The notes below the pieces were generated by a model. That model was given only the letters and a program-made list of their open reading frames with translations, did no database searches and had not been told where the DNA came from. Source: JAFGLZ01 sp964622545 (GTDB lineage Bacteria; Planctomycetota; Phycisphaerae; UBA1845; JAFGLZ01). From it: 64,000 bases of DNA. The DNA is taken from positions 62,001 to 126,000 of the forward strand of contig CAZUQM010000013.1 of the NCBI GenBank assembly GCA_964622545.1. Reading direction: 5' to 3'. Positions 9,899 to 19,741 of the stretch are shown here, piece by piece. Numbering within the stretch: position 1 is the stretch's first letter; every line of letters begins with the position of its first letter. Both the position numbers and the translations under genes were made by a program.

Positions 9899-12349
9899 AT
9901 GACGAACGTGACACGGTTGTCCCTGCTGATACTCAGCGGCCTGATTCCCCTCGCCGCAGCCTCGCCCGCCCTCGGCGACGCAACCGACGTCATCCCGCTG
10001 CCCCAACGCATCGAGAAGCTCGGCGATCCGATCGTACTCAACAAGGACCGTCCGCTCCGCCTCGTGATGGCCGGGTGGGGATGCAAGACCTGCAAGGCGA
10101 CGCTCCGACGGCTCACCGGCGAGCTCAAGGCCCTCGGCGTGACCGTCGTCGACAACGAGGCCCCGGGCGTCGTCACCCTCTTCGCCGGCTGCCCGTCGGG
10201 CAACCGCGACCAGGCCGCTCGCTGCAAGGCCTCCGACGCCATGCCCGATCGCCAGTGGGGCCCCGAGGGGTATCGGCTCAAGGTCGTAGGCGATGAAATC
10301 CTCATCGCCGGCAACGATCAACGCGGCACGTATTACGGCATGCAGACGTTCCGCCGGATGCTCGAGCCCATCGAAGGTGGCAAGGGCGTTCGGCTGCCGC
10401 GTGTCGACATCCGCGACTGGCCCGCCATGCAGTGGCGGGGCACCATGTTCGGCCTGCAAACGCCCGACGAGCACGCCCGCCTCGCCGGCTACAAGATGAA
10501 CCTCCTGAACTGGGAGATCAACCAGAACCCCGACTTCAAGACCATCCCCGAGTTCGCCGGCGGCACGCCCCTGAGCCACTACCGAAAGGTCGCCCAATCG
10601 TGCAAGCACCACTACATCAGCCTCGTGCTCGAGACGCAGTCCTTCGGCCACGTGAGCTGGATGTTGACGAAGTTCCCGAAGCTCCGCGCCCTGCCCGACG
10701 ACACGCACGTCCTCCGGCCGCTGCATGAGCCGACGTACGACCTCATCGGCCGCATCTACGCCGAGCTCTGCGGCCTCTACGAGACCCCCCTCTACCACGC
10801 CGGCTGCGACGAGGCCTGGGGCATCGAGGCCTGGGCCGAGCAGCAAGGCCTCGACGTCGACGCCGTCATCGGCAAGCACATCCAGAGGCTCGCCGACATG
10901 CTCAAGGCCCACGGCAAGCGGACGATGATCTGGGGCGACTACCTGCTCAAGCACCCGGGCGCGATCGAGCACATGAACCCGAAGGACTACCTTATCTGCG
11001 ACTGGCACTACACCCCGACCGACCGCTATCCCAGCGTCGACTTCTTCGTCGGCAAGGGCTTCGAGACGCTCGTCTCGCCCGCGGTCGTGCCCGCCCGGCC
11101 GATCTTTCCCAACTACGACCGCCAGATCGAAAACATCCGCGGCTTCATCCGATACGGGGCCAAGCACGGCGCGGCCGGCCTGCTCAACACCAACTGGCCC
11201 GTCAGCCCCATGCCGCTCGAGTGCTACTGGTACGGCTGGGCCTGCGGCGCGGAATACGCCTGGAACCCGTCCGGCCGGACGCAGGAGGAGTTCGATCGCG
11301 TCTTCTTCAAGCAGACCTACGGCCTGGACGGCAAGCAGGGACGCGAGCTGTTCGGCAAGCTCGCGCGGCTCGGGCTGTTCCATCAACGGGATCGCCTGGC
11401 CGCCCAGCCGCCGAAGTCGCTCCTGGCCGACGCCGTCCGACGCGGTTGGCAGGTCGTCAAGCCCAAGGTCCACCCGGCCCAGACCGCCCTGATTGACGAT
11501 GCCGGCAAGGCCTTAGACGCCGCGATCGCCTCGGCCGGCCCGCAGGGACGCACGCGCCTCGCCAGCTTCCGGCAGATCCTCGACCGCCTGCGTCAAGGCT
11601 CGGCCTACCTCGACCGGGTCGAAGCGCTGGGCGGGGCGCTCGCCGAGTTCAGCTCCGCCGAAGATCCCGACGAGAATCGGGCGCTCGCCCGGCACATCTT
11701 GCGGACCTGCGGCGCCTGGGTCAGACAGATCCAGACCGCCCGGGCCTTGCCCAAGCGGGATGACGTTTCGGTGCTCGGCAAGGCCATCCAAGACCGCTTC
11801 ACACAGCCCGACGGCGTGACCAAGGTCCTCGCACTGTTGGGCCTGAAGCAGGGCGAGCCCAGCCCGACCGTTCGCATCCAGCCGGGCACGTGCTTCCGCA
11901 CGCTGTCGGACAACAAGCAGGTCCCGCCGCCCAGGGCCAGGCGCCAAGGCTGGTGCCACTTTCCCCAGAAGGGTGCGGCGGCCGAGTGGACGTTCACGTT
12001 CGACAGGCCCGGCCGGTACCGCCTGTTCGCGCTGCTGCGGCACAGCTCCGGGAATTGGCGCGACGGCGAGTTCATCGGCGGCAGCCGCAACGCCGCCTAC
12101 GTCGGCAAGTACGGTTGGAAGCTCGACGGCAAGCCCTTCATGGAGCGATGGTTGGGTAAGGAGCTCAACCCCGAGGCGGACGAGGCCCTCCGTTGGGCGC
12201 TCCTCGTCGACCAGGAGTTCCGCCCCGGCGAGCACACGCTATCGGCCCACATCAGCGGCATGAACCACGCGATCGTGGCCGAGTTCGTCTTCACGCAAGA
12301 CCCGGACTTCGAGCCCGAGACCCACGTGCCGGGCCTGAAGATGGAGTAG
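9899..12349 (+). CDS. Secreted GH20-like glycoside hydrolase (beta-N-acetylhexosaminidase-like)
   Basis: The ATG at 9899 has GGAG ~8 bp upstream and opens with a good signal peptide (MTNVTRLSLLILSGLIPLAA). Residues ~25-150 resemble the GH20 N-terminal helper domain, ending in RGTYYGMQTFRRML, typical of the family. The TIM barrel follows, with the catalytic Asp304-Glu305 pair in HAGCDEAWGI, equivalent to H-x-G-G-D-E in GH20 enzymes. The last ~200 residues form a beta-rich domain that may bind carbohydrate. Known family members release terminal N-acetylhexosamine by substrate-assisted catalysis. A longer in-frame start at 9731 would destroy the signal peptide. The fold is well supported, the exact sugar is not. 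Confidence 0.87.
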   Translation: MTNVTRLSLLILSGLIPLAAASPALGDATDVIPLPQRIEKLGDPIVLNKDRPLRLVMAGWGCKTCKATLRRLTGELKALGVTVVDNEAPGVVTLFAGCPSGNRDQAARCKASDAMPDRQWGPEGYRLKVVGDEILIAGNDQRGTYYGMQTFRRMLEPIEGGKGVRLPRVDIRDWPAMQWRGTMFGLQTPDEHARLAGYKMNLLNWEINQNPDFKTIPEFAGGTPLSHYRKVAQSCKHHYISLVLETQSFGHVSWMLTKFPKLRALPDDTHVLRPLHEPTYDLIGRIYAELCGLYETPLYHAGCDEAWGIEAWAEQQGLDVDAVIGKHIQRLADMLKAHGKRTMIWGDYLLKHPGAIEHMNPKDYLICDWHYTPTDRYPSVDFFVGKGFETLVSPAVVPARPIFPNYDRQIENIRGFIRYGAKHGAAGLLNTNWPVSPMPLECYWYGWACGAEYAWNPSGRTQEEFDRVFFKQTYGLDGKQGRELFGKLARLGLFHQRDRLAAQPPKSLLADAVRRGWQVVKPKVHPAQTALIDDAGKALDAAIASAGPQGRTRLASFRQILDRLRQGSAYLDRVEALGGALAEFSSAEDPDENRALARHILRTCGAWVRQIQTARALPKRDDVSVLGKAIQDRFTQPDGVTKVLALLGLKQGEPSPTVRIQPGTCFRTLSDNKQVPPPRARRQGWCHFPQKGAAAEWTFTFDRPGRYRLFALLRHSSGNWRDGEFIGGSRNAAYVGKYGWKLDGKPFMERWLGKELNPEADEALRWALLVDQEFRPGEHTLSAHISGMNHAIVAEFVFTQDPDFEPETHVPGLKME

Positions 12350-12755
12350 CCGCATCACTCCAAACGCATCCGCCGGTCCGAGAGGGCGATCCTCGTACCG
12401 AGCCGCACTGGCTCCCGCGGCGTAGCCGAAGGCGAAGCCGGGTCCTCAGTGCGGTCCGTTGCCCGTGAGGGCACCGACACAACCCACGACTGATGTAGGA
12501 TCTCTGCCCAGAAGAGTAGGGTGGGTGGCCCGCCGCTTCAGCGGCGGGGGACACGAATTCGCTCGGACCGTCCCAGGAGCCGTCTGCGACGGTGATGCAG
12601 TTGCTTAAGCCCTGGCCCCTATTCTCCTGCTGCTCCTATGGGGCTGCCCGTGAGGTGAGCGAAACCCGTGGTGATCGGTCCCCAGGAAACGCAGAGCCCC
12701 GTAGGGACGACAGAAGGATTGGACTCGACGACCATCCCGCCACAGCCGCGCGCCG
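12350..12755. other. Repeat-rich intergenic region between convergent genes
   Basis: About 400 bp with no credible gene. It holds a copy of palindromic family A (12399-12458), a small hairpin CCGCCGCTTCAGCGGCGGG near 12531-12549, and segments at ~12625-12720 (CTATTCTCCTG; GCCCCGTAGGGACGACAG) that recur at 52568 and, inverted, at 58465-58505. Confidence 0.6.
12399..12458. repeat. Palindromic intergenic repeat, family A
   Basis: A ~60-bp unit bounded by CGAGCCGCACTG and CAGTGCGGTCCG, with an inner GGCTCCCGCGGCGTAGCC part. Inverted copies lie at 54550-54606 and 58631-58688 and a short form at 56530-56550. The ends are complementary, so it can fold as one long hairpin. Confidence 0.7.
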
Positions 12756-13493
12756 CTAACCCCTCACACGCCGCGTCAACAATCCCATTCCACCGAACAA
12801 CAAGACGCCCAACACCGGCGCGGCGCTCGCACAACCCACGCTGCCCGTCTCGACCGCGCCCATGGTCAGGCTGAACTGGTAGCCGGTCGTCGGATCCTCC
12901 GTACGGTAAACCGGCAGCGACAGCTTGAACGACTTGTCCTTCGGCAGGGTCCACGTCGTGCCGACGTCCGGCGCACCGGTCACACCGGCGGGCACGGCCG
13001 TCAGCTCCAAGGTAAACGTCCGGCTGAGCGCGAATCGGCCGTCCGCCAGCAGGTCGATCTGGTCACCCTCGAAGATCGGCGGCGCCCACAGATACAGCGT
13101 GTCCCACGTGGTGGTCGCCTCCGGTGCGGTCGGCCCTCGTCGGTCGCGATCGTAGTAGCCCGTCGGTCCGGCCCACTCGGCGCCGGTCTCCCGATACACG
13201 GCGATGTGGCCGCGATCGGTGTTTGGATCGCCCACCAGCCGATCCGCGCCCGGATCGTATCCGTCCGTCGTATCGTCGCGGATGCCGAACTGCGGCGCAC
13301 TGCACCCGCACTCCGTGCCCGGCTGGACGACCTCGAAGTGCATGACGTCGTCGGCCCGTGCCGGAGACCCTGGAGCCCCCAGCACCGCGAGAGAGACCAT
13401 GACGACCAAAGAACCATCAAACGCCCGACCCGCTCGGTCCCGCCTGAAACCAGAGGCCGAATAGGCAATCCGACTGCATGACCATGTGCGCAC
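12756..13493 (-). CDS. Secreted protein with C-terminal membrane anchor
   Basis: GTG at 13493 is preceded by GGAGGG at 8 bp, and gives a 245-residue protein; longer starts lack a ribosome site. An Arg-rich N-region and hydrophobic stretch (SLVVMVSLAVLGAPGSPARA) make a signal peptide cleaved near ARA. The mature part is beta-rich and Asp/Thr-rich, with no domain I recognise. The end (VLGVLLFGGMGLLTRRVRG) is a hydrophobic helix followed by arginines, like PEP-CTERM or similar sorting tails, although the VPEP box is replaced by CASAAP. It is likely a surface-attached or processed protein. It converges with the GH20-like gene. Confidence 0.75.
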   Translation of the reverse strand: MRTWSCSRIAYSASGFRRDRAGRAFDGSLVVMVSLAVLGAPGSPARADDVMHFEVVQPGTECGCSAPQFGIRDDTTDGYDPGADRLVGDPNTDRGHIAVYRETGAEWAGPTGYYDRDRRGPTAPEATTTWDTLYLWAPPIFEGDQIDLLADGRFALSRTFTLELTAVPAGVTGAPDVGTTWTLPKDKSFKLSLPVYRTEDPTTGYQFSLTMGAVETGSVGCASAAPVLGVLLFGGMGLLTRRVRG

Positions 13494-13634
13494 GGCAAAG
13501 ACCCTCCGAAGTGAGCCCGGTGTTCTTGTGAGAAGTGCCCGCCCGGCCGATCCGACCTCCATGCCAGTCCGAACGGTCTCATCGCAGTTCGCTTCGGCCG
13601 AGCACCGATCCGAAACGACTGCCCGACATGCCGA

Positions 13635-14066
13635 CTACGGCACGACCGGGTATCCCGCCGCGATCCAGGCATCAAGGCCGCCGACCATATTGTACACCCG
13701 CGTGAACCCGAGCTGAACCATCTCGTCCGATGCGTACCCGCTGCGGTCATCGCCCGCGTCGCTGTAGACGATCGTCGGCGCGTCCTTGTCGAACTCAGCC
13801 AGATCACGGCTGAACACCTTCGAGCAGATGTAGCAGATGTTGTTGGCGTCCTCGATGTGGCCGGCCGCATACTCGTTCTCATAGCGCACGTCGAGCACCA
13901 CGACGTTCGGATCGCTGTCGATCATCGCCTTGGCCTGTTCGGGTGTAAGGCTCTCGGCGTCGCCCGCCGGCGGAGGTTCCACCAGCACACAGCAACCGCT
14001 GACCAGGTGCATCATCAGCAGGCCGACCGTCGCCTGCAGCATGAGTGTTCTCGTGGTTGACCGCAT
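13635..14066 (-). CDS. Rhodanese-like lipoprotein lacking the catalytic cysteine
   Basis: A 143-residue protein with a lipoprotein signal peptide (lipobox LVSGC, Cys25) and GGAGG upstream of ATG 14066. The rhodanese fold is clear: LTPEQAKAMID, VVVLDVRYENEYAAGHIEDA, and the C-terminal VYNMVGGLDAWIAAGYPV. The active-site loop normally reads C-x4-R-S; here it is YSDAGDDRS, with Ser102 in place of the sulfur-accepting Cys. A CYIC pair at 78-81 lies before the loop and is not the usual site. It is therefore probably a non-catalytic binding protein at the membrane, or uses the CxxC pair for redox chemistry; the latter is speculation. It is divergent from rplJ. Confidence 0.87.
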   Translation of the reverse strand: MRSTTRTLMLQATVGLLMMHLVSGCCVLVEPPPAGDAESLTPEQAKAMIDSDPNVVVLDVRYENEYAAGHIEDANNICYICSKVFSRDLAEFDKDAPTIVYSDAGDDRSGYASDEMVQLGFTRVYNMVGGLDAWIAAGYPVVP

Positions 14067-14238
14067 GGAATCCTCCGGCTTAGCGTGGCCTGATGAGTCG
14101 TCTCCCGCGGATCGGGAGACCTTCCCGCGGGTGGCCCAATCCTAACCGAACCGATCCAGGATTCCAGGCTCGTCTCGCCGCCGTGGGTTTCGCCCTGGCC
14201 CGCGCTACCCTCAGCCGAGAATCCTGCCGCTTTTGACC

Positions 14239-14267
14239 TTGACGAGGGCTTGTCGGGATGCTGTAAT
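14239..14267 (+). promoter_or_regulatory. Sigma-70-type promoter for the rplJ operon
   Basis: TTGACG (14239-14244), 17-bp spacer, TGTAAT (14262-14267), placed about 60 bp before the rplJ start. This leaves a ~55-nt leader with a small TGCC-TCGG-GGCA hairpin, where L10/L12 autoregulation could act; that role is inferred. Confidence 0.6.
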
Positions 14268-14328
14268 GGTAGTTCTTTGCACCATCAGCTGCCTCGGGGC
14301 AGGGGACTACTAGCCAGGCGGGTTTGCC

Positions 14329-14856
14329 ATGAGCAGGAAGACCAAGCAATTCGTAACCAACGAGTACGCCTCCTGGTACGAGGGCGTCGACAGCGCATGC
14401 GTCGTCGATTTGACAGGCCTGGACGCCAACTCGAACCATAAGCTCCGAGGCGAGCTACGCAACAAGGGTATCGAGCTTCGCGTTATCAAGAACTCGATGG
14501 CCCGCCGCGCGTTCGCCGATGGACCGCTCGATCCGCTAGGCAAGGCCCTGAAAGGTCCCTGTGCCCTGGCTCATGGTGGCGACTCGATCGTGGACGTGGC
14601 TAAGGAACTGGTGCGTCTCGCTAAGGAAATGGACGCCATTACCCTGAAAGTCGGGATGATCGAAGGTGATCCCGAACTGATGCGGGTCGATGACCTGGCC
14701 AAGATGAAGAGCCGCGCCGAGCTGCAGGGTGAGGTGCTGATGCTGGCCCTGTCGCCCTGGCGCCGGGTGGCCGGCTGTGCGACGGCCCCGTGGGCCGTGG
14801 TCGCCGGTTGCGTCAAGGCCCTCGCCGACAAAGACGAGGAGGCCCAGGCCGCGTAG
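14329..14856 (+). CDS. rplJ: Large ribosomal subunit protein uL10
   Basis: A 175-residue protein with the L10 pattern: N-terminal VDLTGLDANSNHKLRGELR and VIKNSMARRAF, the RNA-binding part of the family, then the C-terminal helix that carries L7/L12 dimers. It forms the base of the ribosomal stalk that recruits GTPase factors. It begins the merged operon with rplL, rpoB and rpoC. The usual upstream genes rplK and rplA are absent; instead a divergent rhodanese-like gene precedes it. L10 with L12 normally represses its own leader. Confidence 0.95.
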   Translation: MSRKTKQFVTNEYASWYEGVDSACVVDLTGLDANSNHKLRGELRNKGIELRVIKNSMARRAFADGPLDPLGKALKGPCALAHGGDSIVDVAKELVRLAKEMDAITLKVGMIEGDPELMRVDDLAKMKSRAELQGEVLMLALSPWRRVAGCATAPWAVVAGCVKALADKDEEAQAA

Positions 14857-14880
14857 TCCCAAGGTGATGGTGGGGGGCAT

Positions 14881-14899
14881 GCCGGCTATCGAGGCCGGC
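14881..14899 (+). promoter_or_regulatory. Hairpin in the rplJ-rplL gap
   Basis: GCCGGC-TATCGAG-GCCGGC has a perfect 6-bp stem just after rplJ, without a T-run. The 189-bp rplJ-rplL gap may hold an attenuator or processing site; this is a structural observation only. Confidence 0.35.
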
Positions 14900-15045
14900 G
14901 CGTTCGAGGAACCCAAACACAATCTCGTGTCGGTGCCCGAGTGTCCCGGATGCCTTGCGGTAGCAGGGCGGGGTTAAAGGATCTCATCGGGAAATCCGCT
15001 ATCGGGCCGACCGCTAAGGCGTTGGTTGTACGGAGCATGAGAACC

Positions 15046-15480
15046 ATGTCAGACGAAGCGACCGCAACGGCCGAACCCCGCGAGTTCAGCGCGGACATCA
15101 AGGATCTCGGCGACAAGATCGTCGAGCTGACGGCCAAGCAGGCCCAGGAGCTGGCGGACTACCTCAAGGAGGTCCACAACATCGAGCCGGCCGGTGGTAC
15201 CGTCGCGATGGCCGCCATGCCCGGCGCGGCTGGCGGAGGCGAAGCCGCCGAAGAGGCTGCTCCCAGCTCCTTCGACGTGATCATCAAGGCCGCCGGCGAC
15301 AAGAAGATCGCCGTGATCAAGGAAGTCCGTGCGGCCACCGGTCTGGGCCTCAAGGACGCCAAGGCCCTCGTCGACGAGGCGCCGAAGGCGGTCAAGGAGG
15401 GCCTGAGCAAGGAAGAGGCCGAAGAGCTGGCCAAGAAGCTCGAAGAGGCCGGCGCAACGATCGAAGTCGCAGGCAAATAG
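15046..15480 (+). CDS. rplL: Large ribosomal subunit protein bL12 (L7/L12)
   Basis: Start at ATG 15046 (MSDEATATA), with GGAG 10 bp upstream; the open frame extends to 14941 but that part is not L12-like. At 144 residues it is a little longer than usual. The N-terminal dimerisation domain (LGDKIVELTAKQAQELADYLKEVH), an Ala/Gly-rich hinge and the C-terminal domain (FDVIIKAAGDKKIAVIKEVR, LGLKDAKALVDEAPKAVKEG) are all present. It is the multi-copy stalk protein that contacts elongation factors. Second gene of the operon. Confidence 0.96.
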   Translation: MSDEATATAEPREFSADIKDLGDKIVELTAKQAQELADYLKEVHNIEPAGGTVAMAAMPGAAGGGEAAEEAAPSSFDVIIKAAGDKKIAVIKEVRAATGLGLKDAKALVDEAPKAVKEGLSKEEAEELAKKLEEAGATIEVAGK

Positions 15481-15985
15481 GACCGGAAGCCCCCCGGACA
15501 GCCCGGGTCGAATCGGCCCGCTGGCCAAGGGAGCCGTCCTCGTCGGGCCGGAGTGATGCCTATTCTCGCGCTTCGGCCGAACAACGGGCCCGTTTGTTGC
15601 GTCCAATATCGTGGGATAGCGCCGGACCGCGCGCCGAACGTGGCCGGCCTTCGAGCAAAGTAGGGCCTTGCAATTTCCGGACCAGATGCTAAGCTAACGG
15701 TTTGTTCCGGAGAATCCTTCCGCTGCGTGCGCGAGACAGGTCGGTGAGAGGGGCAGATCGGGCATCGGGCCCGCCAGCCTCGTCCCGGGACACCCGACCG
15801 AACAGATGGCGCTCGCCGGATCGTCGTGTCCCCATGGTGTGACGTTCCAGACGTCGAACCCAACGAAGGGTGCTTCTATCGCTGGGTCCATGGACAGTAT
15901 TCCCCCAGATAACAGGGCTGCGGTGAGAGTCTAGCCGCGTCTTCGGCGGTATGCGCCGACCGACCATCGAAGAAAGGAAGTCGAC
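15481..15985 (+). other. rplL-rpoB intergenic region
   Basis: About 500 bp with no gene. A weak promoter candidate, TTGCAA (15668-15673), 16 bp, TAAGCT (15690-15695), could give rpoB a separate start. No Rho-independent terminator was seen after rplL, so some read-through from rplJL is likely, as in most bacteria. Confidence 0.45.
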
Positions 15986-18900
15986 ATGGTCAAGGTGGTG
16001 ACGAATCGTAATTTCAGCAAGGTCGGTGACGCCATGCCCGTCCCCGATCTCATCGAGATCCAGACCGAGAGCTATCGACGCTTCCTCCAGGATGACGTTG
16101 AGCCCGAGAAACGCAAGGATCACGGCCTTGAGGCCTTGCTCCGCGAGGTGTTCCCCATCGTCAGCTACGACGAGAACATGTCGCTCGAGTACCTCGGCTA
16201 TGAGCTCGGCAAGCCCCGACACGATCCGGACGAGTGCCGACAGCTTCGGCTGACCTTCGGCAAGCCCTTCCGTATCCGGTGCCGGCTCATCCGCAAGGAC
16301 AAAGACGAGATCATGGAGGACGTGATCTACCTCGGTGAGCTGCCGATCATGATCGGCGGCGGCGAGTTCATCATCAACGGGGCTGAGCGCGTCATCGTAT
16401 CCCAGCTCCACCGTTCGCCCGGTGTGGACTTCGTCAAGGAATCCGCCGAGGGCGACAGGGCCCTCCACGCCTGCCGCATCATCCCCGAGCGCGGAAGCTG
16501 GATCGAGATCAACGTCACCCGCAAGGATGAGCTGAGCGTCCGCATCGATCAGTCCAGCAAGATCCCGGCCACGACCTTCCTGCGGGCCATGGACGAGAAG
16601 TACAGCACCGATGAGGCCATCATCACCGCTTTCTACGGCGACGTGATCAAGACGGCCAAGGTCGGCTCCTTGAAACCCGGCATGTACGCTGCTGAGACCA
16701 TCATCGACGAGGAAAGCGGCGAGGAGTTCGTCCGCGCCGGCTGCCAGCTCGGCGATCAGGTCGAGGCCATTCAGGGCAGCGGCCTCAAGCAGATCGCGGT
16801 CATCGACAGCATCCAGGACCCGCTGATCCTCAACACGCTTGCCCAGGACAACAGCCGCAACCACGAAGAGGCCCTGCTCAAGATCTACGCCCGGCTCAGG
16901 CCCGGCAACCCGCCGCAGCTCGACCGGGCCCGCAAGCTGTTCGCCGAAAAGTTTTTCGACGAGAACCGCTACCGGCTCGGAAAGGTCGGGCGCTTCCGCC
17001 TCAATCGCAAGTTCGACCAGGAGATCTCCGAGGACGAGATGACCCTCCGCGTCGAGGACCTGGTCAACTCGCTCAAGTACCTGCTGCTCCTGCGCACCGG
17101 CGACAGCCAGTACGACGTCGACGACATCGACCACCTGGGCAACCGCCGCCTGAGGACCATCGACGAGCTCGCCGCCGACGAGCTCCGCAAGGGCTTCCTC
17201 AAGCTCCGCCGGACCGTCCAGGAGCGGATGAGCCTCAAGAACCCCGACGAGCTCCAGCGCATCGCCGAGCTGGTCAACAGCAAGAGCATCAGCAGTAGCA
17301 TCGAGTTCTTCTTCGGCCGGGGCGAACTGAGCCAGGTGGTCGACCAGACCAACCCGCTGGCCCAGCTCACGCACGAACGACGGCTGTCGGCACTTGGTCC
17401 GGGCGGCCTGAACCGAAAACGAGCCGGCTTCGAAGTTCGCGACGTGCATATCAGCCACTACGGCCGGATCTGCCCGATCGAGACGCCGGAAGGCACGAAC
17501 ATCGGTCTCATCGCCTCGCTGGGCATCTACTCATCGGTCGATCCCTACGGTTTTTTGGTCACGCCCTACCGCAAGATCAGCAAGACGAAGGTGACCGACC
17601 AGATCGACCTGCTGCGTGCCGACGAGGAGATGCGCGTCGTCCTGGCGCCGTCGAACAGCCCGGACGCCGACGGCAAGATCCGGGGCGATCAGGTCCTGGC
17701 CCGCCGGCACGGCGACCTGGCCAGCCTCGACGCCAAGGACGTCGGCTACATCGACATCAGCCCGAAGCAGACGGTCGGCGTCTCGGCCTCGTTGATCCCG
17801 TTCCTCGAGCATGACGACGCCAACCGGGCTTTGATGGGCTCGAACATGCAGCGGCAGGCCGTCCCGCTGCTCACGTGCGAGCCGCCCATCATCGCAACCG
17901 GCATGGAGCGAGCGGTGGCCGAGAACAGCGGCATGGTCGTCCGAGCCCAGACCTCCGGCACCATCACCTACGCCGATGCCAAACGCATCGTCATCAACAA
18001 CACCGACGAGTACATCCTCCGCAAGAATGTCGGCCTGAACGACAACTGTTGCCTGACCCAGAAGCCGCTCGTCAGCCCCGGGCAGAAGGTCAAGAAAGGC
18101 CAGGTCATCGCCGACGGCGCCGCGACCCGCGACGGCGAGTTGGCCCTCGGCAAGAACGTGCTCGTGGCGTTCATGACCTACGACGGGCACAATTTCGAGG
18201 ATGCCATCGTCATCAGCGAGCGCATGGTCAAGGAGGACACCTTCACCAGCATCCACATCGAGGAGTTCGAGGTCGAGATTCGCGAGACCAAGCTCGGTCG
18301 TGAGGAGTTCACCCGCGACATCCCGAACGTCAGCGAGCGGGCCCTGCGCAACCTCGACGAGAACGGCGTCGTCATGCCCGGCACGAAGGTCGGCCCCGGC
18401 GACATCCTCGTCGGTAAGGTCAGCCCCAAGAGCAAGAGCGAGCTCACCCCGGAGGAGAAGCTGCTGCACGCGATCTTCGGCCGCGCCGGCGAGGACGTGA
18501 AGAACGACTCTCTCGAGGTCCCGGCCGGCAAAGAAGGCATCGTCATCGACACCAAGCGGTTCAGCCGTCGGATGCACATGACCGAGGAGCAGAAGCGCAG
18601 CCTCAACAAACAGATGAAGGCCCTCCGCCAGGAGATGGACGAGGCCATCGCCGAGCTCTTCCGTCAGATGTGCGACGAGATCAACGAGGCCGTCGGGCAG
18701 GAGATGGTCGACCCCAGCACGCGCCAGAAGGTCGGCAAGCACGAGCTCCTCGACGTGATCATGGAGCAGGTCGACACCTTCGAGACCGACTGGATCAAGC
18801 CCGTCAAGAACCGCGACGACGGGATGAAGATCTACAACCGATATTGGCCGCGCATCCAGGAGATGATCGAGGAGCGCGATCGTAAGCTCGGCCAGATGAA

Positions 18901-19741
18901 ACGGGGCGACGAGCTGCCCAGCGGCGTGCTCGAGATGGTCAAGGTCTATCTCTCCACCAAGCGCCAGCTCTCGGTGGGCGACAAGATGGCCGGACGGCAC
19001 GGCAACAAGGGCGTCATCGCCAAGATCGTCCCTGAAGAGGATATGCCCTTCCTCGAGGACGGCCGACCCGTCGACATCCTGCTGAACCCGCTGGGCGTGC
19101 CCTCCCGTATGAACGTGGGACAGATCCTCGAGACCCACCTGGGGTGGGCCGCCGGGGTCCTCGGCTTCCAGGCCATTACGCCCGTCTTCGACGGTGCCAC
19201 CGAGGGCGAGATCCGCGAGTGCATCAACGAGGCCACGGGCTACGTCAAGGAGCGCCTCGAGGACGTCGAAGCCATCCAGCAGGCCGGCGATACCGATGAG
19301 CTCCTCGTGGACATGCCCGAGGCCGGCAAGGTCATCCTCTACGACGGCCGAACGGGGGACCGGTTCGACCAGGATGTGACGGTCGGCTACATCTACATGA
19401 TGAAGCTGCATCACCTGGTGGACGACAAGATCCACGCCCGCGCCACCGGCCCCTACAGCCTCATCACGCAGCAGCCCCTCGGCGGGAAGGCCCGCACGGG
19501 CGGCCAGCGCTTCGGTGAGATGGAGGTCTGGGGCCTGGAAGCCTACGGAGCGGCCTACATCCTGCAAGAGCTGCTGACCGTCAAGAGCGACGACGTCGAG
19601 GGCCGCACGAAGATCTACGAGTCGATGGTCAAGGGCGCCAACACGCTCGAGGCCGGTACGCCCGTGAGCTTCGATGTGCTCTGTAACGAGATCCGCGGGC
19701 TGGGCCTGAACATCCAGCTCGAGAAGAAGAAGGTGATCTGA
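15986..19741 (+). CDS. rpoB: DNA-directed RNA polymerase subunit beta
   Basis: A 1251-residue beta subunit, ATG 15986 with GAAAGGAAG just upstream. Family landmarks run in order: an N-terminal lobe starting PDLIEIQTESYRRFLQ, the rifampicin-region core (LSQVVDQTNPLAQLTHERRL, then GRICPIETPEGTNIGLI), GDKMAGRHGNKGVI for the active-site lysines, and the C-terminal clamp GEMEVWGLEAYGAAYILQE. In the rifampicin cluster the usual Asp, His and Ser positions (D of VDQTNPL, H of LTHERR, S of RLSAL) look wild type. Unusually, rpoC does not follow directly: about 800 bp carrying two small genes separates them. Confidence 0.98.
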   Translation: MVKVVTNRNFSKVGDAMPVPDLIEIQTESYRRFLQDDVEPEKRKDHGLEALLREVFPIVSYDENMSLEYLGYELGKPRHDPDECRQLRLTFGKPFRIRCRLIRKDKDEIMEDVIYLGELPIMIGGGEFIINGAERVIVSQLHRSPGVDFVKESAEGDRALHACRIIPERGSWIEINVTRKDELSVRIDQSSKIPATTFLRAMDEKYSTDEAIITAFYGDVIKTAKVGSLKPGMYAAETIIDEESGEEFVRAGCQLGDQVEAIQGSGLKQIAVIDSIQDPLILNTLAQDNSRNHEEALLKIYARLRPGNPPQLDRARKLFAEKFFDENRYRLGKVGRFRLNRKFDQEISEDEMTLRVEDLVNSLKYLLLLRTGDSQYDVDDIDHLGNRRLRTIDELAADELRKGFLKLRRTVQERMSLKNPDELQRIAELVNSKSISSSIEFFFGRGELSQVVDQTNPLAQLTHERRLSALGPGGLNRKRAGFEVRDVHISHYGRICPIETPEGTNIGLIASLGIYSSVDPYGFLVTPYRKISKTKVTDQIDLLRADEEMRVVLAPSNSPDADGKIRGDQVLARRHGDLASLDAKDVGYIDISPKQTVGVSASLIPFLEHDDANRALMGSNMQRQAVPLLTCEPPIIATGMERAVAENSGMVVRAQTSGTITYADAKRIVINNTDEYILRKNVGLNDNCCLTQKPLVSPGQKVKKGQVIADGAATRDGELALGKNVLVAFMTYDGHNFEDAIVISERMVKEDTFTSIHIEEFEVEIRETKLGREEFTRDIPNVSERALRNLDENGVVMPGTKVGPGDILVGKVSPKSKSELTPEEKLLHAIFGRAGEDVKNDSLEVPAGKEGIVIDTKRFSRRMHMTEEQKRSLNKQMKALRQEMDEAIAELFRQMCDEINEAVGQEMVDPSTRQKVGKHELLDVIMEQVDTFETDWIKPVKNRDDGMKIYNRYWPRIQEMIEERDRKLGQMKRGDELPSGVLEMVKVYLSTKRQLSVGDKMAGRHGNKGVIAKIVPEEDMPFLEDGRPVDILLNPLGVPSRMNVGQILETHLGWAAGVLGFQAITPVFDGATEGEIRECINEATGYVKERLEDVEAIQQAGDTDELLVDMPEAGKVILYDGRTGDRFDQDVTVGYIYMMKLHHLVDDKIHARATGPYSLITQQPLGGKARTGGQRFGEMEVWGLEAYGAAYILQELLTVKSDDVEGRTKIYESMVKGANTLEAGTPVSFDVLCNEIRGLGLNIQLEKKKVI

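Noticed and set aside
14268..14328. tRNA-like fold before rplJ
   Set aside because: No clover-leaf with anticodon stem can be drawn; only a small hairpin.
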